Below, one piece after another: positions 25,982 to 35,552 of a stretch of 64,000 nt of DNA. The translations under genes and the position numbers were made by a program. Every line of letters begins with the position of its first letter. Position 1 is the first letter of the stretch. The notes below the pieces were generated by a model. That model saw only the letters and a list, made by a program, of their open reading frames with translations, had not been told where the DNA came from and ran no database searches. This DNA is from Firmicutes bacterium UBA1702 (GTDB taxonomy: Bacteria; Bacillota; Clostridia; Peptostreptococcales; Anaerovoracaceae): the NCBI GenBank assembly GCA_002320005.1, contig DCJK01000038.1, forward strand, positions 240-64,239. The letters run 5' to 3'.

Positions 25982-26188
25982 CTAACGAAGAATTTTCTTG
26001 TAAAAGAATTTACTTTCATCATAACCATCTGTAAAGCCACAACAATACACAATCTCAAGAAGCTGATTTAAGTATTCGGATTTTACTTCATCTAATTCTG
26101 AAGCAACTTCTCCATACAGTTCCTCAGCTCGCTCAGGATAACAATCCTTGTTAAATAATTCGATATACTTTTCCTGTGGTTTTTTCAT
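25982..26188 (-). CDS. Small acidic hypothetical protein
   Basis: A 68-residue helical protein (KPQEKYIELFNKDCYPERAE...) with no known motif. The ATG at 26188 is preferred since GGAGG lies nine nt upstream; an ATG two codons earlier is too close. It lies between virB4 and the CwlT-like gene and ends just before a terminator. It may be cargo or a small transfer regulator; unknown. Confidence 0.6.
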   Translation of the reverse strand: MKKPQEKYIELFNKDCYPERAEELYGEVASELDEVKSEYLNQLLEIVYCCGFTDGYDESKFFYKKILR

Positions 26189-26270
26189 TTTCATTATCCT
26201 CCAAAAATATTTGATTAGAGATATAGTATATTGCTTCTATACAAAAATGAAAATCCCCTTAGACTTCATA

Positions 26271-28619
26271 TTAACAGATAGCCTGCTGCGCTAAACTTTC
26301 CACAGGCTTAGTTGTCATCAGCCTGTAAAGCCTGGTATCCCTAGGGAACTTGTTGGCAAATGGCACCAGTGAGCTTCCCACCTTTATAAGTCCGTGTCCT
26401 GCATCAACATTCGTTATATACGAAAGCTGCAGGTCGGAGATATTAAGAAGCTTGGCAAGCTCTACTCTGTCCGTTGCAGCCTGATTCAGCATTACAATGA
26501 ACTCGGAGTTAGAGAGCATCGTTCTTGCCGTATGGGACTGAAGCAGGTCGTCAACGTTCTGTGTGATGCCTGTACAGAAGGCTCCGTACTTACGCACTCT
26601 TTTCCACAGCTTGAACAGGAACTGTGCAGAATACTCGTGCATGAAGAGAAGATAAATCTCATCAATCATGATGAAGGTTTCCTTTCCCTTCATACGGTTG
26701 GCCGTAATCCTGTTGATAATGGAATCAAGGATTACCAGCATTCCGATGGCACGAAGCTGCTCTCCAAGTTCCAGGATGTCATAGCAGATTAACCTGTTGT
26801 CGGTGTCAACATTTGTCTGCTTGGCAAAGGTGTTAAGAGATCCTCTTGTGAACAGTTCCAGTTCAAGGGCCAGAGAATGAGCTTCCTTCTCCGGCTGTTT
26901 TAAAAGCTCATCTCTGAAGTCAGCGAGAGTCGGCGGTGTTCCCTGATAGTTCCCCTGCTTGTAGTATCTGTACACATTTTCAGTGCAGCGGTCTATGATT
27001 GACTGCTGACCCTTGGTGAAGTGATGTCCGGCTATAATCTGCTCGCACAGTGACTGCAGGAACTGAGACTTTTCGATTATAGGGTCAACCTCGCCGTAGT
27101 CCCTTGACATATCCATCGCATTGATATGATTTGGTGATGTTGCGGATATCTCAATGACAGAGCCTCCGAGTGCATTTACAAGCGGTGCATACTCTCTTTC
27201 CGGGTCTATGATAATAATATCGGCATCAGATGAGAGCATCAGGTTGGTGATTTCATTTTTGGCAGTAAAGGATTTGCCGGAACCTGATACTCCGAGAATG
27301 AACGAGTTACCGTTCAGAAGCTTTCTTCTGTCAGCAATCATCATGTTCTTGGAGATGACATTCTGACCATAGTAGATGCCGTTTTTATCATATACCTCCT
27401 GCACTCTGAAGGGCATGAAAACTGCAAGGCTCTCAGTAGTCAGAGTTCTGAAGGCGTCGATCTTTCTTACGCCAAAAGGTACTGCGGTCTGAAGTCCGTC
27501 AAGCTGCTGGTACCTAAGAGTTGTCATCTGGCAAAGATGCTTCCTTGCAGTAGTCAGTATCTCCTCTGTATCATTGTCAAGCTGTTTCTTTGTATCTGCA
27601 GTGTGAACCACAGTTATCACAGCGAACATCATTCGCTGGTCTCTTGTGGTAAGGTCATCGAGAAATTCCTTTGATTCCTTCCTCTGCTGCTCCATGTCAT
27701 AAGGCACTACGGCAGAATAGTTGCTGTTCATATTCTGCTTTCTCTGCCAGTTGGTGATGTTGGTCTCCACCCCAAGAAGCCTCTGTTCAACCTCTCTTAC
27801 CGCTTCGTCAGTAGGAACCGGAATGATATCAATGGACAGCATCAGATTCCTGTTTATATCCGTAAGCTCTGCCACCATGCTGTCTTTGATATATGAGGCA
27901 TAATCCCTCAGAAGAAGAACGCGGCCGTAGCGGTCACCTATCCTGAAATAGCTGTCATGATTCTCGTAGCTGTCCGGGCAGATATAGTCTGCAAAATGAT
28001 GCCCCTTCTTCATGTGGTCCTTCATATCAAAACTGAAAGAGGTCTCTTCTCCTGTTCTGAAGAAATCGTGAATGATGCGAAGTCTTTCCTCAGCATCAAG
28101 CTCCACACATGGAGAACCCAGGCGGGCAAAATGAGATATGAGGTCCGCACCGACACGGGAGAAGTAGGTCCTTGCATCCTCAATGCTCTTCTTCACAACA
28201 GATACTGTCACATACTTGTCCTGCACAATGGCATTGGAGCCTGTTGCCTTCTCAAGCAGAATCCTGTTGTACTCTTCTCTGTATTCATTTAGCCCGTCAT
28301 CCTTCATGTCCATGAGAATCTGACTCTCAAAATCAAGACGGTTAAGCCTTCTGTTATTGATAGTGATTTTCGTGGTGGCCCCGCTGTCAAATGAATTGAG
28401 AAGTTCTGAGTACTCAAGAAACATCATCTCCTTGTCAGAGCGTGATGCCACCGCATAGTTGATATCCCGGAACCTGAAGGTTTTGCTGTACTTGTTTTTG
28501 CCCGAAACAAAAATCCCGTCCGGATAAATGGTCCGAACGGGAATCATGTCCTGCACCTTCTTTGGAACCTGATACTTTTCCTTGTCCTGTTTAAGAGTAT
28601 TATTAAGTGTCTTTATCAT
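26271..28619 (-). CDS. virB4: VirB4/TraE-type conjugation ATPase
   Basis: A 782-residue energiser of the type IV secretion channel. The N-terminal half is the VirB4 specific domain; the C-terminal motor has LGVSGSGKSFTAKNE (Walker A, near 450) and FIMIDEIYLLF (Walker B, near 655). The start overlaps the end of the prgI gene (28616) by 4 nt, so the pair is translationally coupled. The order VirD4, pilin, VirB6, DUF5688, PrgI, VirB4, hydrolase is typical for Firmicute conjugative elements. Confidence 0.95.
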   Translation of the reverse strand: MIKTLNNTLKQDKEKYQVPKKVQDMIPVRTIYPDGIFVSGKNKYSKTFRFRDINYAVASRSDKEMMFLEYSELLNSFDSGATTKITINNRRLNRLDFESQILMDMKDDGLNEYREEYNRILLEKATGSNAIVQDKYVTVSVVKKSIEDARTYFSRVGADLISHFARLGSPCVELDAEERLRIIHDFFRTGEETSFSFDMKDHMKKGHHFADYICPDSYENHDSYFRIGDRYGRVLLLRDYASYIKDSMVAELTDINRNLMLSIDIIPVPTDEAVREVEQRLLGVETNITNWQRKQNMNSNYSAVVPYDMEQQRKESKEFLDDLTTRDQRMMFAVITVVHTADTKKQLDNDTEEILTTARKHLCQMTTLRYQQLDGLQTAVPFGVRKIDAFRTLTTESLAVFMPFRVQEVYDKNGIYYGQNVISKNMMIADRRKLLNGNSFILGVSGSGKSFTAKNEITNLMLSSDADIIIIDPEREYAPLVNALGGSVIEISATSPNHINAMDMSRDYGEVDPIIEKSQFLQSLCEQIIAGHHFTKGQQSIIDRCTENVYRYYKQGNYQGTPPTLADFRDELLKQPEKEAHSLALELELFTRGSLNTFAKQTNVDTDNRLICYDILELGEQLRAIGMLVILDSIINRITANRMKGKETFIMIDEIYLLFMHEYSAQFLFKLWKRVRKYGAFCTGITQNVDDLLQSHTARTMLSNSEFIVMLNQAATDRVELAKLLNISDLQLSYITNVDAGHGLIKVGSSLVPFANKFPRDTRLYRLMTTKPVESLAQQAIC

Positions 28620-28978
28620 TTTCTGTGCTTCCTCCCCGCTTTCTTTTCTTCTTTCATCTCATGCATCAAAACCCAGTACATGTTGTTATTGCCATAGCAG
28701 AGCTTCTTTGGTATGAGAAGTTCTGACTTTATCCATGCCCATATGAACTTCTCTGCACTCATCCCGTTATACTTCACAAAGCCCAGTACCGCAAAGGGCA
28801 CGGCAGCCAGCATGCATACCCAGCTGACTGCTTCTATACCTATAAGCGGTTTCAGGAGAAAATACGAGAATATCGATGCTGCGATGGCAAGACAGGTAAA
28901 TATGAACTGTCTCATGGTCAGCCCGAAGAACATAGACTCTGTATATTCTCTTATCTCACGATTGATTCTGACTTCCAT
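28616..28978 (-). CDS. prgI: PrgI-family membrane protein (VirB3-like)
   Basis: A 120-residue protein with two membrane segments (about 25-45 and 50-70) in the PrgI layout, beginning MEVRINREIREYTESMFFGL and ending with a basic tail. PrgI proteins take the place of VirB3 beside VirB4 in Gram-positive transfer channels. It begins 3 nt after the DUF5688 stop and overlaps virB4 by ATGA-type coupling. Confidence 0.92.
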   Translation of the reverse strand: MEVRINREIREYTESMFFGLTMRQFIFTCLAIAASIFSYFLLKPLIGIEAVSWVCMLAAVPFAVLGFVKYNGMSAEKFIWAWIKSELLIPKKLCYGNNNMYWVLMHEMKEEKKAGRKHRK

Positions 28979-28981
28979 AGC

Positions 28982-29935
28982 CTAGCACATCCTTTCTGAT
29001 ACTCTGCTTCCCAGTTCTCTTCCTGCAGTAACATCATGGAGCATCCCGGCGTCTCTGTCATATTTCAGAACGCTGTCGCAGAGAACCTGACCCGGCTCCA
29101 CTACAGATCTGTTGGCATCGCGCACCATAGCAGTAAACTCTTTTGGTCCCATGCCCATGCTCTGAGGCACGATAATGAACTCCTCTGTTGAAGAAGGAAG
29201 CGCATAGTAGTCTTCCCCAAGCACCTCAGAGATTCTCTGCTGTACATCAGGATAGAAAAGTGCCGCCGCTCCATGAATACCGCTCGTGTTGGTAAGGATA
29301 TACATTCCGGAGGCTGCAGGCTCGGGATGATCCAGAAGATTTGTTTCATCTCCACTAAACAGCTTTGCTTCCATGCTGCTTAGAACGGGTCTGTCTGTAT
29401 CCCAGGCCTCCTTAAGCGCCTGTCTGAACACATCGGACTTTTCTCTTCCCATTACCTTCAGAAGGTTGTTATTGACTACAGTGGAAAAGCATCCGTCACT
29501 GCTTTCCTGAATCCTCACGTCACATACGAGAACGAGCCCGTTTCCAACTTCCATATACGGAGTATCCTTCAGAAACTCCCTGTTTCTTGATGATTCCAGA
29601 AGTCTCAGTGCAAGGCGCTTGTCTGAAAGATCCGGAAGCTGCTCAATGGTATCCGCAGAAGGCGCCATTCTTCCGGCATCAAAAGCCTGAAGGGCTACAT
29701 CCTCTGCAATCCTGTCGGGATCTGTGCCGTTAACATACGCCTCAAAAGCATCATCAAGATAGATAGTCGGACACACATTGTTCCCATCAAGAGAAAAACT
29801 AAGACCATTCAGCTTCTGATCGTTCATCTTCACTACCGCAGCCTGCCTCACCTCAATCTCACCATTGTATCTTTCTGCGATAAGCTCATGAATCTTGGCT
29901 GTCTCATATTTCAAAAATTCCTGTTTATTCATCAT
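28982..29935 (-). CDS. DUF5688 family protein
   Basis: A 317-residue soluble protein beginning MMNKQEFLKYETAKIHELIA. It resembles DUF5688, a family of unknown function usually found within conjugation clusters of Clostridia. No catalytic motif is obvious. AAGGAGG precedes the two adjacent ATGs (29935 and 29932). It is inserted between virB6 and prgI, which argues for a transfer-linked role. Confidence 0.82.
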   Translation of the reverse strand: MMNKQEFLKYETAKIHELIAERYNGEIEVRQAAVVKMNDQKLNGLSFSLDGNNVCPTIYLDDAFEAYVNGTDPDRIAEDVALQAFDAGRMAPSADTIEQLPDLSDKRLALRLLESSRNREFLKDTPYMEVGNGLVLVCDVRIQESSDGCFSTVVNNNLLKVMGREKSDVFRQALKEAWDTDRPVLSSMEAKLFSGDETNLLDHPEPAASGMYILTNTSGIHGAAALFYPDVQQRISEVLGEDYYALPSSTEEFIIVPQSMGMGPKEFTAMVRDANRSVVEPGQVLCDSVLKYDRDAGMLHDVTAGRELGSRVSERMC

Positions 29936-29949
29936 TTCTTTCTACCTCC

Positions 29950-30786
29950 TTATAGTCCCATCATTTCCCGGATGATCCGGTCACTCATTTTTACTGAACC
30001 CACCAGAACCAGCATGTTGAACACAAGCTCGCCTATATACTTCCAGACCATTGCAGTAGGTGCCGCATCAGCATCCACAACAGGCGGCGTGGCTGCAAAC
30101 ATTGAAAAGATTACGCATGCAAGCACGATAATCGCTCCCTCAAGGCATACTGCGGCATAGGATTTAACAAAACTTCTGCCCACGTTCTGCGTCGGCTGCC
30201 CTGCAAAGGTCGCAAGAGGAATCGGTGCAATGGCCGTGTACATATACAGCTTGAAAAACCTGCCGTACACCGTCATGATGATAATGAACGACAGTATTGT
30301 TATGAAAAGCGATCCTATGATTGTCACCGCCCACAACGGAATGCTTTCAAAGAAACCGCAGTCTTCAATTGCATCAATCATCTCGGACGGCAGGCTTGTC
30401 TTTGATGCCCCGCCAAGTCCTGATGTTCTCATGATTTTGCTGATGATTCCCTGGACAATCTCAAATACCGCCATCATAAGTTCAAGTCCGTATGTCACCA
30501 CGCCTTTGGCAATGGCAAAACGCAGAAACAGCTTCAGCGCATGCTCCGGCCTTTTCACATCGGTAAGGTTTGCTGATGTCTGAACAACTCCTGCCAGAAA
30601 AAACAAAACGAGGAGAGCAAGCCCTATAGCCTGCATCGCCCCGTTAATATTAAGTATTACGTTCCATATACCGCCGCCCTTGAAGTTCTCAGGCGACATT
30701 GTCATCAGCTGCCATACCTCAGCCAGCTTGTCATTCCAGGTGCCAAGTGCGTTCTGCAGATTCTGTACTACCCAGTTATCCGACAC
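29950..30786 (-). CDS. VirB6/TrbL-like channel membrane protein
   Basis: A 278-residue polytopic protein with about five hydrophobic segments (around 48-70, 95-120, 155-180, 215-240, 250-270) and a conserved loop GRFFKLYMYTAIAPIPLATF. It fits the VirB6-like inner channel component of Firmicute systems. The start overlaps the end of the small upstream gene by 19 nt. It stands in the usual place before DUF5688 and prgI. Confidence 0.88.
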   Translation of the reverse strand: MSDNWVVQNLQNALGTWNDKLAEVWQLMTMSPENFKGGGIWNVILNINGAMQAIGLALLVLFFLAGVVQTSANLTDVKRPEHALKLFLRFAIAKGVVTYGLELMMAVFEIVQGIISKIMRTSGLGGASKTSLPSEMIDAIEDCGFFESIPLWAVTIIGSLFITILSFIIIMTVYGRFFKLYMYTAIAPIPLATFAGQPTQNVGRSFVKSYAAVCLEGAIIVLACVIFSMFAATPPVVDADAAPTAMVWKYIGELVFNMLVLVGSVKMSDRIIREMMGL

Positions 30787-31001
30787 TTGATTAATCCTCC
30801 TCTCCTATTTTTCTTTTCCTTACATGAGATATATTTTTTCACCTCATTGATATCTTCTGTGCGATATTCGCTCAAATCTACAATACTGCTTCTGAGTATC
30901 TGTTCTGCAATACTGCAAAACGGTTCATTTCTGAGATCTGATATATACATCGCTCCGCAGATATCTGCAAGTTCATTCAGAAGGTCATCTGCACACTTCA
31001 C
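30768..31001 (-). CDS. Small hypothetical protein before virB6
   Basis: A 77-residue, cysteine-containing protein (KCADDLLNELADICGAMYIS...) with GTG start at 31001 and GAGG a few nt upstream. No motif is recognised. It overlaps virB6 and so is coupled to it. Confidence 0.6.
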   Translation of the reverse strand: MKCADDLLNELADICGAMYISDLRNEPFCSIAEQILRSSIVDLSEYRTEDINEVKKYISCKEKKNRRGGLIKCRITG

Positions 31002-31064
31002 ATTGCCTCACTTCCCAACTGATAATATGGGTGAGGATTTCTTTTATACAGCAGTTCTAACCAG

Positions 31065-31166
31065 TTATATGACACTTTTTATTTCCCCCTTTCCTGCAGC
31101 CTTTATTCCGGCGCAAATAAAAATGGCTCCGTCACAAGCCAGAGCAACAGCAACAACTTTATTCAA
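31065..31166 (-). CDS. Very small hydrophobic protein (33 residues)
   Basis: Reads LNKVVAVALACDGAIFICAG then a lysine-rich end. The start is TTG at 31166 with a perfect GGAGG 9 nt upstream. One membrane segment fills most of it. Such mini-proteins are known next to conjugation membrane genes, but I cannot name the family. A terminator lies directly upstream (31211-31231). Confidence 0.5.
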   Translation of the reverse strand: MNKVVAVALACDGAIFICAGIKAAGKGEIKSVI

Positions 31167-31210
31167 TTGAGTTCACCTCCAATCTGTGTATGGTATCTGT
31201 ATATGAGGAA

Positions 31211-31231
31211 ACCCAGCCACACGGGCTGGGT
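31211..31231 (-). terminator. Leader terminator before the 33-residue gene
   Basis: ACCCAGCC (31211-31218) with GGCTGGGT (31224-31231), loop of 5 nt, then TTTCCTC on the minus strand. The next ribosome site is about 30 nt on. Confidence 0.7.
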
Positions 31232-31238
31232 ATGTAGT

Positions 31239-32444
31239 TTAGGATTTATTCTTTCTTAAATCGTGGTATGTGATAACAACATGTGCTGATGGATGATATG
31301 AACTACCCTCATAGAATTCATCACTGTCATTTATAGTGATTGTTTCAACATCCCCTTCTTTAGAAATCCATCCAGTAATAATATCATATTCGACAGCAAA
31401 TTGAATATCTGAAAACCCTGCCTCTTTAAATGCATCCTCTACCTCTTTATAATTCATCCCTTCGGCTTCTTCCGAAGAAATAGGAGCTTTAATGTCAATT
31501 ACAGTGTGATATGTAACCAAAATTCTGAAATTGGACGGATATTTATCTCCCACAGAAAACGAATCTTTCCACTTTAAGTCAATATCTGTAACAAGACCAT
31601 CCCTTGCAATTTCCATCAAAGGCAAGTCTTTTATTTCCTGTGTTTCAATCTTTGAAAAGCCCATCTCTTCTAATGCATTTTCAACCTTTTCATAGTTTTG
31701 ATCACACAACTCGTCTGCCCCACATCGAAATGCAATCAATTGTTTATATTCATAGAAACAAAATATACTACAGCATATAATGAAAAAGGCGCCTAAACCT
31801 ATAAAAATTCTTCTAATAATTCCTTTAATATTTTTCTTTCCTCTCTTCTTATCAAAGGAAGCCATATTTTCTGTATTTAATGGCGGATTAATGTAAGTCG
31901 TTTTTGTAATGGTCTTATGAGCGACTTCCTCTCTTTCATTATTTACTACTGTATCGTCATTAGGTTCTTGCCATTCAAAAGGATCGTCATTATATCCTTG
32001 ACTACTTTCATTCCTACTGTCATCAAACTCTGCTTCCGAGTAATCGTGCAATCTATTACAGATATTATTTGCAACAACTATAGGCACCTTTGAATCCTTG
32101 TTTTCTTGTGAAAGCCAATACTTGCCCGTTATCTTTCCGTAATCGTTGAAATCTATTTCAAATGAATACCGTGAAAGTCCAGACTGTGATTCATACTCTC
32201 CAGAAACAAAAGGGCCTCTTATCTGCACTGATTTCACACGTTTTATTCTTTTACATTCGTCAATCACTAAAGATTCAAAATCATCATATGAAATGTACCC
32301 ATCGAAATTACAAGGAGTATTTTTTCTTATTCTTTCTTCCTCTTTTTCTCGTTCTCTTCGTTCTTTATCTTCTCGAGAAATCTTAACCAATTTATGTATT
32401 GCTTTTCCCGCAACACCAACGGCAACTATATTCCAGAAACCCAT
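31239..32444 (-). CDS. Membrane protein with C-terminal PASTA-like repeats
   Basis: A 401-residue protein of unknown role. A charged coiled stretch (KISREDKERREREKEEERIR) lies near the N-terminus. A membrane segment (IFIGLGAFFIICCSIFCFY) falls near 215-235. The outer part has two related 75-residue units that start NYEKVENALEEMGF and NYKEVEDAFKEAGF, the look of PASTA domains. AGGTGG precedes the ATG at 32444. It sits inside the transfer operon with DUF1294-like neighbour; likely cargo or a surface-sensing accessory. Confidence 0.7.
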   Translation of the reverse strand: MGFWNIVAVGVAGKAIHKLVKISREDKERREREKEEERIRKNTPCNFDGYISYDDFESLVIDECKRIKRVKSVQIRGPFVSGEYESQSGLSRYSFEIDFNDYGKITGKYWLSQENKDSKVPIVVANNICNRLHDYSEAEFDDSRNESSQGYNDDPFEWQEPNDDTVVNNEREEVAHKTITKTTYINPPLNTENMASFDKKRGKKNIKGIIRRIFIGLGAFFIICCSIFCFYEYKQLIAFRCGADELCDQNYEKVENALEEMGFSKIETQEIKDLPLMEIARDGLVTDIDLKWKDSFSVGDKYPSNFRILVTYHTVIDIKAPISSEEAEGMNYKEVEDAFKEAGFSDIQFAVEYDIITGWISKEGDVETITINDSDEFYEGSSYHPSAHVVITYHDLRKNKS

Positions 32445-32465
32445 CTTCTACCACCTAAAATATCG

Positions 32466-33047
32466 TTATAAGTTCATCACATAGAATATCACGGTAATTT
32501 GCATTAAAAGTATTAGTGGTATTCCCACAGTAAAATAATCTTTGTTCGTCTTATGTCTAAACAAATACATTGCTATCAGTCCACCAATCGATCCTCCAAC
32601 TCCTGCCAAAATCAGCAGTGTAACAATAGCAATTCTCGAACGTCCATTCATAGCATTCAGTTTGTCGACTCCATAAGCCACAAAAGCTATTACATTTATT
32701 GCCAATAAGTAGATTATTATTACCTTATTATCTTGGAAAAATTGAATAAAACCAAAGTTTAGTTTTTCCCCATGATGACCTGTTATCCAAAGAACTATTA
32801 CTATTTGAATGATAAGTACACAAAAAACGAATACTCGAGACATCATATTTTCTTTTCCTGCTTTTCTATCAAATAGAAAAATTGCACCTACAATTCCTAG
32901 CGATCCGCCAGCAAGAGAACATATTGTAATTAGTACATCCACATTTTTATCAGCAGTGTATCTGTATAGCATTGTGTTTATTGCATATAACACAAATCCG
33001 ATGATATTTACCACAAGTAAGTAGTTCTTTATTAGTTCAAAATCCAT
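32466..33047 (-). CDS. Tandem DUF1294 membrane protein
   Basis: A 193-residue protein with six or so hydrophobic segments arranged as two DUF1294-type halves. Each half has a YAIN/YGVDK stretch, a glycine-rich GGSLG/GGSIG turn, then LFDRK/LFRHKT. A single DUF1294 protein is normally near 90-120 residues, so this is an internal duplication. GGGAGG precedes the ATG at 33047. The function of the family is unknown. Confidence 0.75.
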   Translation of the reverse strand: MDFELIKNYLLVVNIIGFVLYAINTMLYRYTADKNVDVLITICSLAGGSLGIVGAIFLFDRKAGKENMMSRVFVFCVLIIQIVIVLWITGHHGEKLNFGFIQFFQDNKVIIIYLLAINVIAFVAYGVDKLNAMNGRSRIAIVTLLILAGVGGSIGGLIAMYLFRHKTNKDYFTVGIPLILLMQITVIFYVMNL

Positions 33048-33180
33048 TGCCGCATTCCTCCCTGATGTTTAATAGAATATCTTAATCGTATTTTGACTTC
33101 CTGTCAATTACTTTTAAATCAGAAAAGGATTCCCTTGTGTTTTATCAGAGAAAGTTTCTGCACTTCTTTAAGTTATGCAC

Positions 33181-33200
33181 CAGCAGCCCGAAGGCTGCTG
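33181..33200 (-). other. Stable hairpin after the pilin gene
   Basis: CAGCAGCC and GGCTGCTG form an 8-bp stem closed by a TTCG tetraloop on the minus strand, 3 nt after the pilin stop codon. There is no T-run, so it may protect or process mRNA rather than stop transcription. Confidence 0.6.
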
Positions 33201-33203
33201 ACC

Positions 33204-33542
33204 TTAACCCACAATCAGGTTAAGGATTTCCTTAGTAAACGTAATTATGATTCCGCCTGCAAGTGTCAGGAACCCATTGGCTCTCTGCGACGGGTCGTGG
33301 CTCTTGAGAGAAAGTCCCACCTGCATGATGCCAAGTCCAAGCAGAATAAGTCCGATTGCTCTTATCAGGCTGAATATAAAGTTAGACAGGTTGTTTACTA
33401 CCGTAATAGGGTCACCTGCTGCAAAACAAGTGCTGCAGAACACAGTGCATATAACTACAAGCACAGTGTAGATGATAAAAGCAGCTGCAAGCTTTCTGTT
33501 CTTCTTCAGCACCTTAAAAATGTTATTGTCCTTATTTGTCAT
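33204..33542 (-). CDS. VirB2-like pilin subunit
   Basis: A 112-residue membrane protein: signal-like segment AAAFIIYTVLVVICTVFCSTCFAA (quoted here only in part: residues about 20-43), a short outer loop and two hydrophobic helices (FIFSLIRAIGLILLGLG and LTLAGGIIITF). This is the pattern of VirB2/TrbC-like subunits in Firmicute elements. GGAGG lies before the ATG at 33542, which overlaps the virD4 stop by 4 nt. It is the main candidate for the surface fibre or channel-tip subunit. Confidence 0.82.
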   Translation of the reverse strand: MTNKDNNIFKVLKKNRKLAAAFIIYTVLVVICTVFCSTCFAAGDPITVVNNLSNFIFSLIRAIGLILLGLGIMQVGLSLKSHDPSQRANGFLTLAGGIIITFTKEILNLIVG

Positions 33543-35368
33543 AGTTCCTCCAATCTGAACTGGCGCATTTTTTGCACCTGTTCGTTTTGATCTGTAAAAT
33601 ATTTTTCTACGTCCTCCTCAGAGAGAAGAACATATCCTGTTTCTATTGCTTTCGCATCATCTTCCGGAAGCGGTTGGTTTGTAAGTTCAATAGTGAATGC
33701 TGCGCCTGAAGTATCACCATGGATATACGGCTTCCCCTTACCGTCTTCGGTAAGTGAAATGTTCGGGTGCTTGAGTATGTCGAACTTGAAGTCCTTGATC
33801 GGTCGCTCACCCCTTATAAAGAGAAGTGCGTACTGATTGTCCAGCATCCTGACTTCATCAGGCGTGAGCAGTTCTCTTCCCGCCTGCTGGTCATTCTTTG
33901 TGTAATTGCCCCGCATGCCATATGACTGCCCATATGTGTTGGTGGCGATTGTCTCTTTCCCAAGAAGCTCACTTACATACTTGTGGGTCGCCTGCTCGTT
34001 ACCGCCAAGATATACAAACTCATCGCAGTTGCCGACTATGCTCTCCCACTGTTTTTCAAACAGGGCCTTAAGCTGTGCCAGATTCTGCAGAATGATGCTT
34101 ACCGATACCCCTCGCGATCTCATTACGGAAAGGATCTTGTCAAAGTCATCCGGCAGGCTGACATTGGCAAACTCGTCCATGAGGAAGTGAACGTGCACAG
34201 GCAGACTGCCTCCATACTTCTTGTCCGCAACTTCAAACAGCTGCTGGAAAAGCTGAGTATATAAAATCGACACCAGAAAATTGAAGCTGGTGTCGTTATC
34301 AGGTATAAGGGCGAATATTGCAGTTTTCTTTTCTCCCAGTGTATTGAGTTCAAGTTCATCTGTGATTGTGAGTGCGGCAAGGCTTTCCAGATTGAACTTC
34401 TCAAGCCTGGCTGCAAGAGTAATCTGAATACTCTTAAGAGTCTTCGCGGCACCTGAATGATATGAACGGTAATACTTAAGAGCAATGTGATTCGGCTCTG
34501 TCTTCTCAAGATCATAAAAAAGGTTATCCAGAGGACTCGGCATGTTGTTGTCCTCATCCACATCACCGGCCCTGAGCATTTCCATTACCATGGCAAAGTT
34601 CTGCTCATCCTCCGGAGCCTCATATTTCAAGTAGAATATCAAAGCCAGCAGAAGCATCTGAGCAGCGTTATCCCAGAAAGCATCAGATGTCTGTGCTCCC
34701 TTTGGCGTGGTCGACTTGAAAAGGTTGGTTACTAGCCTTTGCACATCGTTATCATTTCTCAGATAAACAAACGGGTTGTAGCAGTGGCTCTTCTCCATGT
34801 TGATAAGGTCGAGGACTTTTACTTCATAACCTTTTTCACGAAGGAGATTTCCGACTGCTCTTACCTGTTCACCCTTCGGGTCCAGAACAACAAAAGACGT
34901 GTTTGCCTGCATAAGATTAGGTTTGCAGTAGAATCTGGTTTTGCCCGCACCGGAGCCTCCGATGACAAGGACATTGAGATTTCTCCTGTGCTTTGTTCCG
35001 TCAAGCCCAATTCTCACATGCTGAGTAAGCAGCTTATTATCGCTTGCAGGCTTCGCCTCATACTTCCTGTTTACCTTTGATGCATCACCCCATCTGGCTG
35101 AACCATGTTCCTCACCACGCCTATAGTTCTTCTGCATGGATATATATATTCCGATGCCCAAAAGATAAATTAGATTAAACAGCAGAACCGAGCGAAGGCT
35201 GTCTCTGCACAGATCAATTGCAAAGGGTTCTGCAAATATTTCGTCAAACCTTGCAAAAACTGAAATCACACCCTCATCATAATAGGGTGCAAACTTCAGG
35301 CCGAGCCATGTGACTGGGATGATGCCGGCAAGCACAAACATGAGCGTTTCCTTTTTACCTGCAGTCAT
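33539..35368 (-). CDS. virD4: VirD4/TraG-type coupling ATPase
   Basis: A 609-residue coupling protein that links the relaxosome to the channel. Two N-terminal membrane segments (about 8-25 and 55-75) precede a motor with LVIGGSGAGKTRF (Walker A), VHFLMDEFANVSLPD (Walker B) and the conserved SVSIILQNLAQLK stretch. The ATG at 35368 has GAGG upstream and overlaps the preceding small gene by 14 nt. It is intact and typical in length. Confidence 0.95.
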   Translation of the reverse strand: MTAGKKETLMFVLAGIIPVTWLGLKFAPYYDEGVISVFARFDEIFAEPFAIDLCRDSLRSVLLFNLIYLLGIGIYISMQKNYRRGEEHGSARWGDASKVNRKYEAKPASDNKLLTQHVRIGLDGTKHRRNLNVLVIGGSGAGKTRFYCKPNLMQANTSFVVLDPKGEQVRAVGNLLREKGYEVKVLDLINMEKSHCYNPFVYLRNDNDVQRLVTNLFKSTTPKGAQTSDAFWDNAAQMLLLALIFYLKYEAPEDEQNFAMVMEMLRAGDVDEDNNMPSPLDNLFYDLEKTEPNHIALKYYRSYHSGAAKTLKSIQITLAARLEKFNLESLAALTITDELELNTLGEKKTAIFALIPDNDTSFNFLVSILYTQLFQQLFEVADKKYGGSLPVHVHFLMDEFANVSLPDDFDKILSVMRSRGVSVSIILQNLAQLKALFEKQWESIVGNCDEFVYLGGNEQATHKYVSELLGKETIATNTYGQSYGMRGNYTKNDQQAGRELLTPDEVRMLDNQYALLFIRGERPIKDFKFDILKHPNISLTEDGKGKPYIHGDTSGAAFTIELTNQPLPEDDAKAIETGYVLLSEEDVEKYFTDQNEQVQKMRQFRLEEL

Positions 35369-35549
35369 AATCCGACCTCGATTCTGACACCAGAAGCTTT
35401 TTCTTTGCCCCATATACCTTCTCCATCAGTTCATCAACTGCATCAGTTGAGCGTTCCTCTCTGATGAGAGTCGTCCGAAGATCGTTAAGTGCTCTTATCA
35501 TAATCCGCTGGTCGTAGTCGTCCAGCTTTACCACATACTGTCTCTGCAT
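35355..35549 (-). CDS. Small helical protein, paralogue of 48115-48258
   Basis: A 64-residue protein with the core RALNDLRTTLIREERSTDAV, closely matching a 47-residue protein at 48115-48258 (ALNELRNTLIAENRYTDAV). AAAGGAGA precedes the ATG at 35549. Its place between pcfB and virD4 suggests a small regulatory or relaxosome role. The function is unknown. Confidence 0.75.
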   Translation of the reverse strand: MQRQYVVKLDDYDQRIMIRALNDLRTTLIREERSTDAVDELMEKVYGAKKKLLVSESRSDYDCR

Positions 35550-35552
35550 GGT

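Noticed and set aside
33093..33590. Plus-strand frame of about 165 codons opposite the pilin gene
   Set aside because: The minus-strand pilin has a strong ribosome site, membrane pattern and operon context; the plus frame has none of these.
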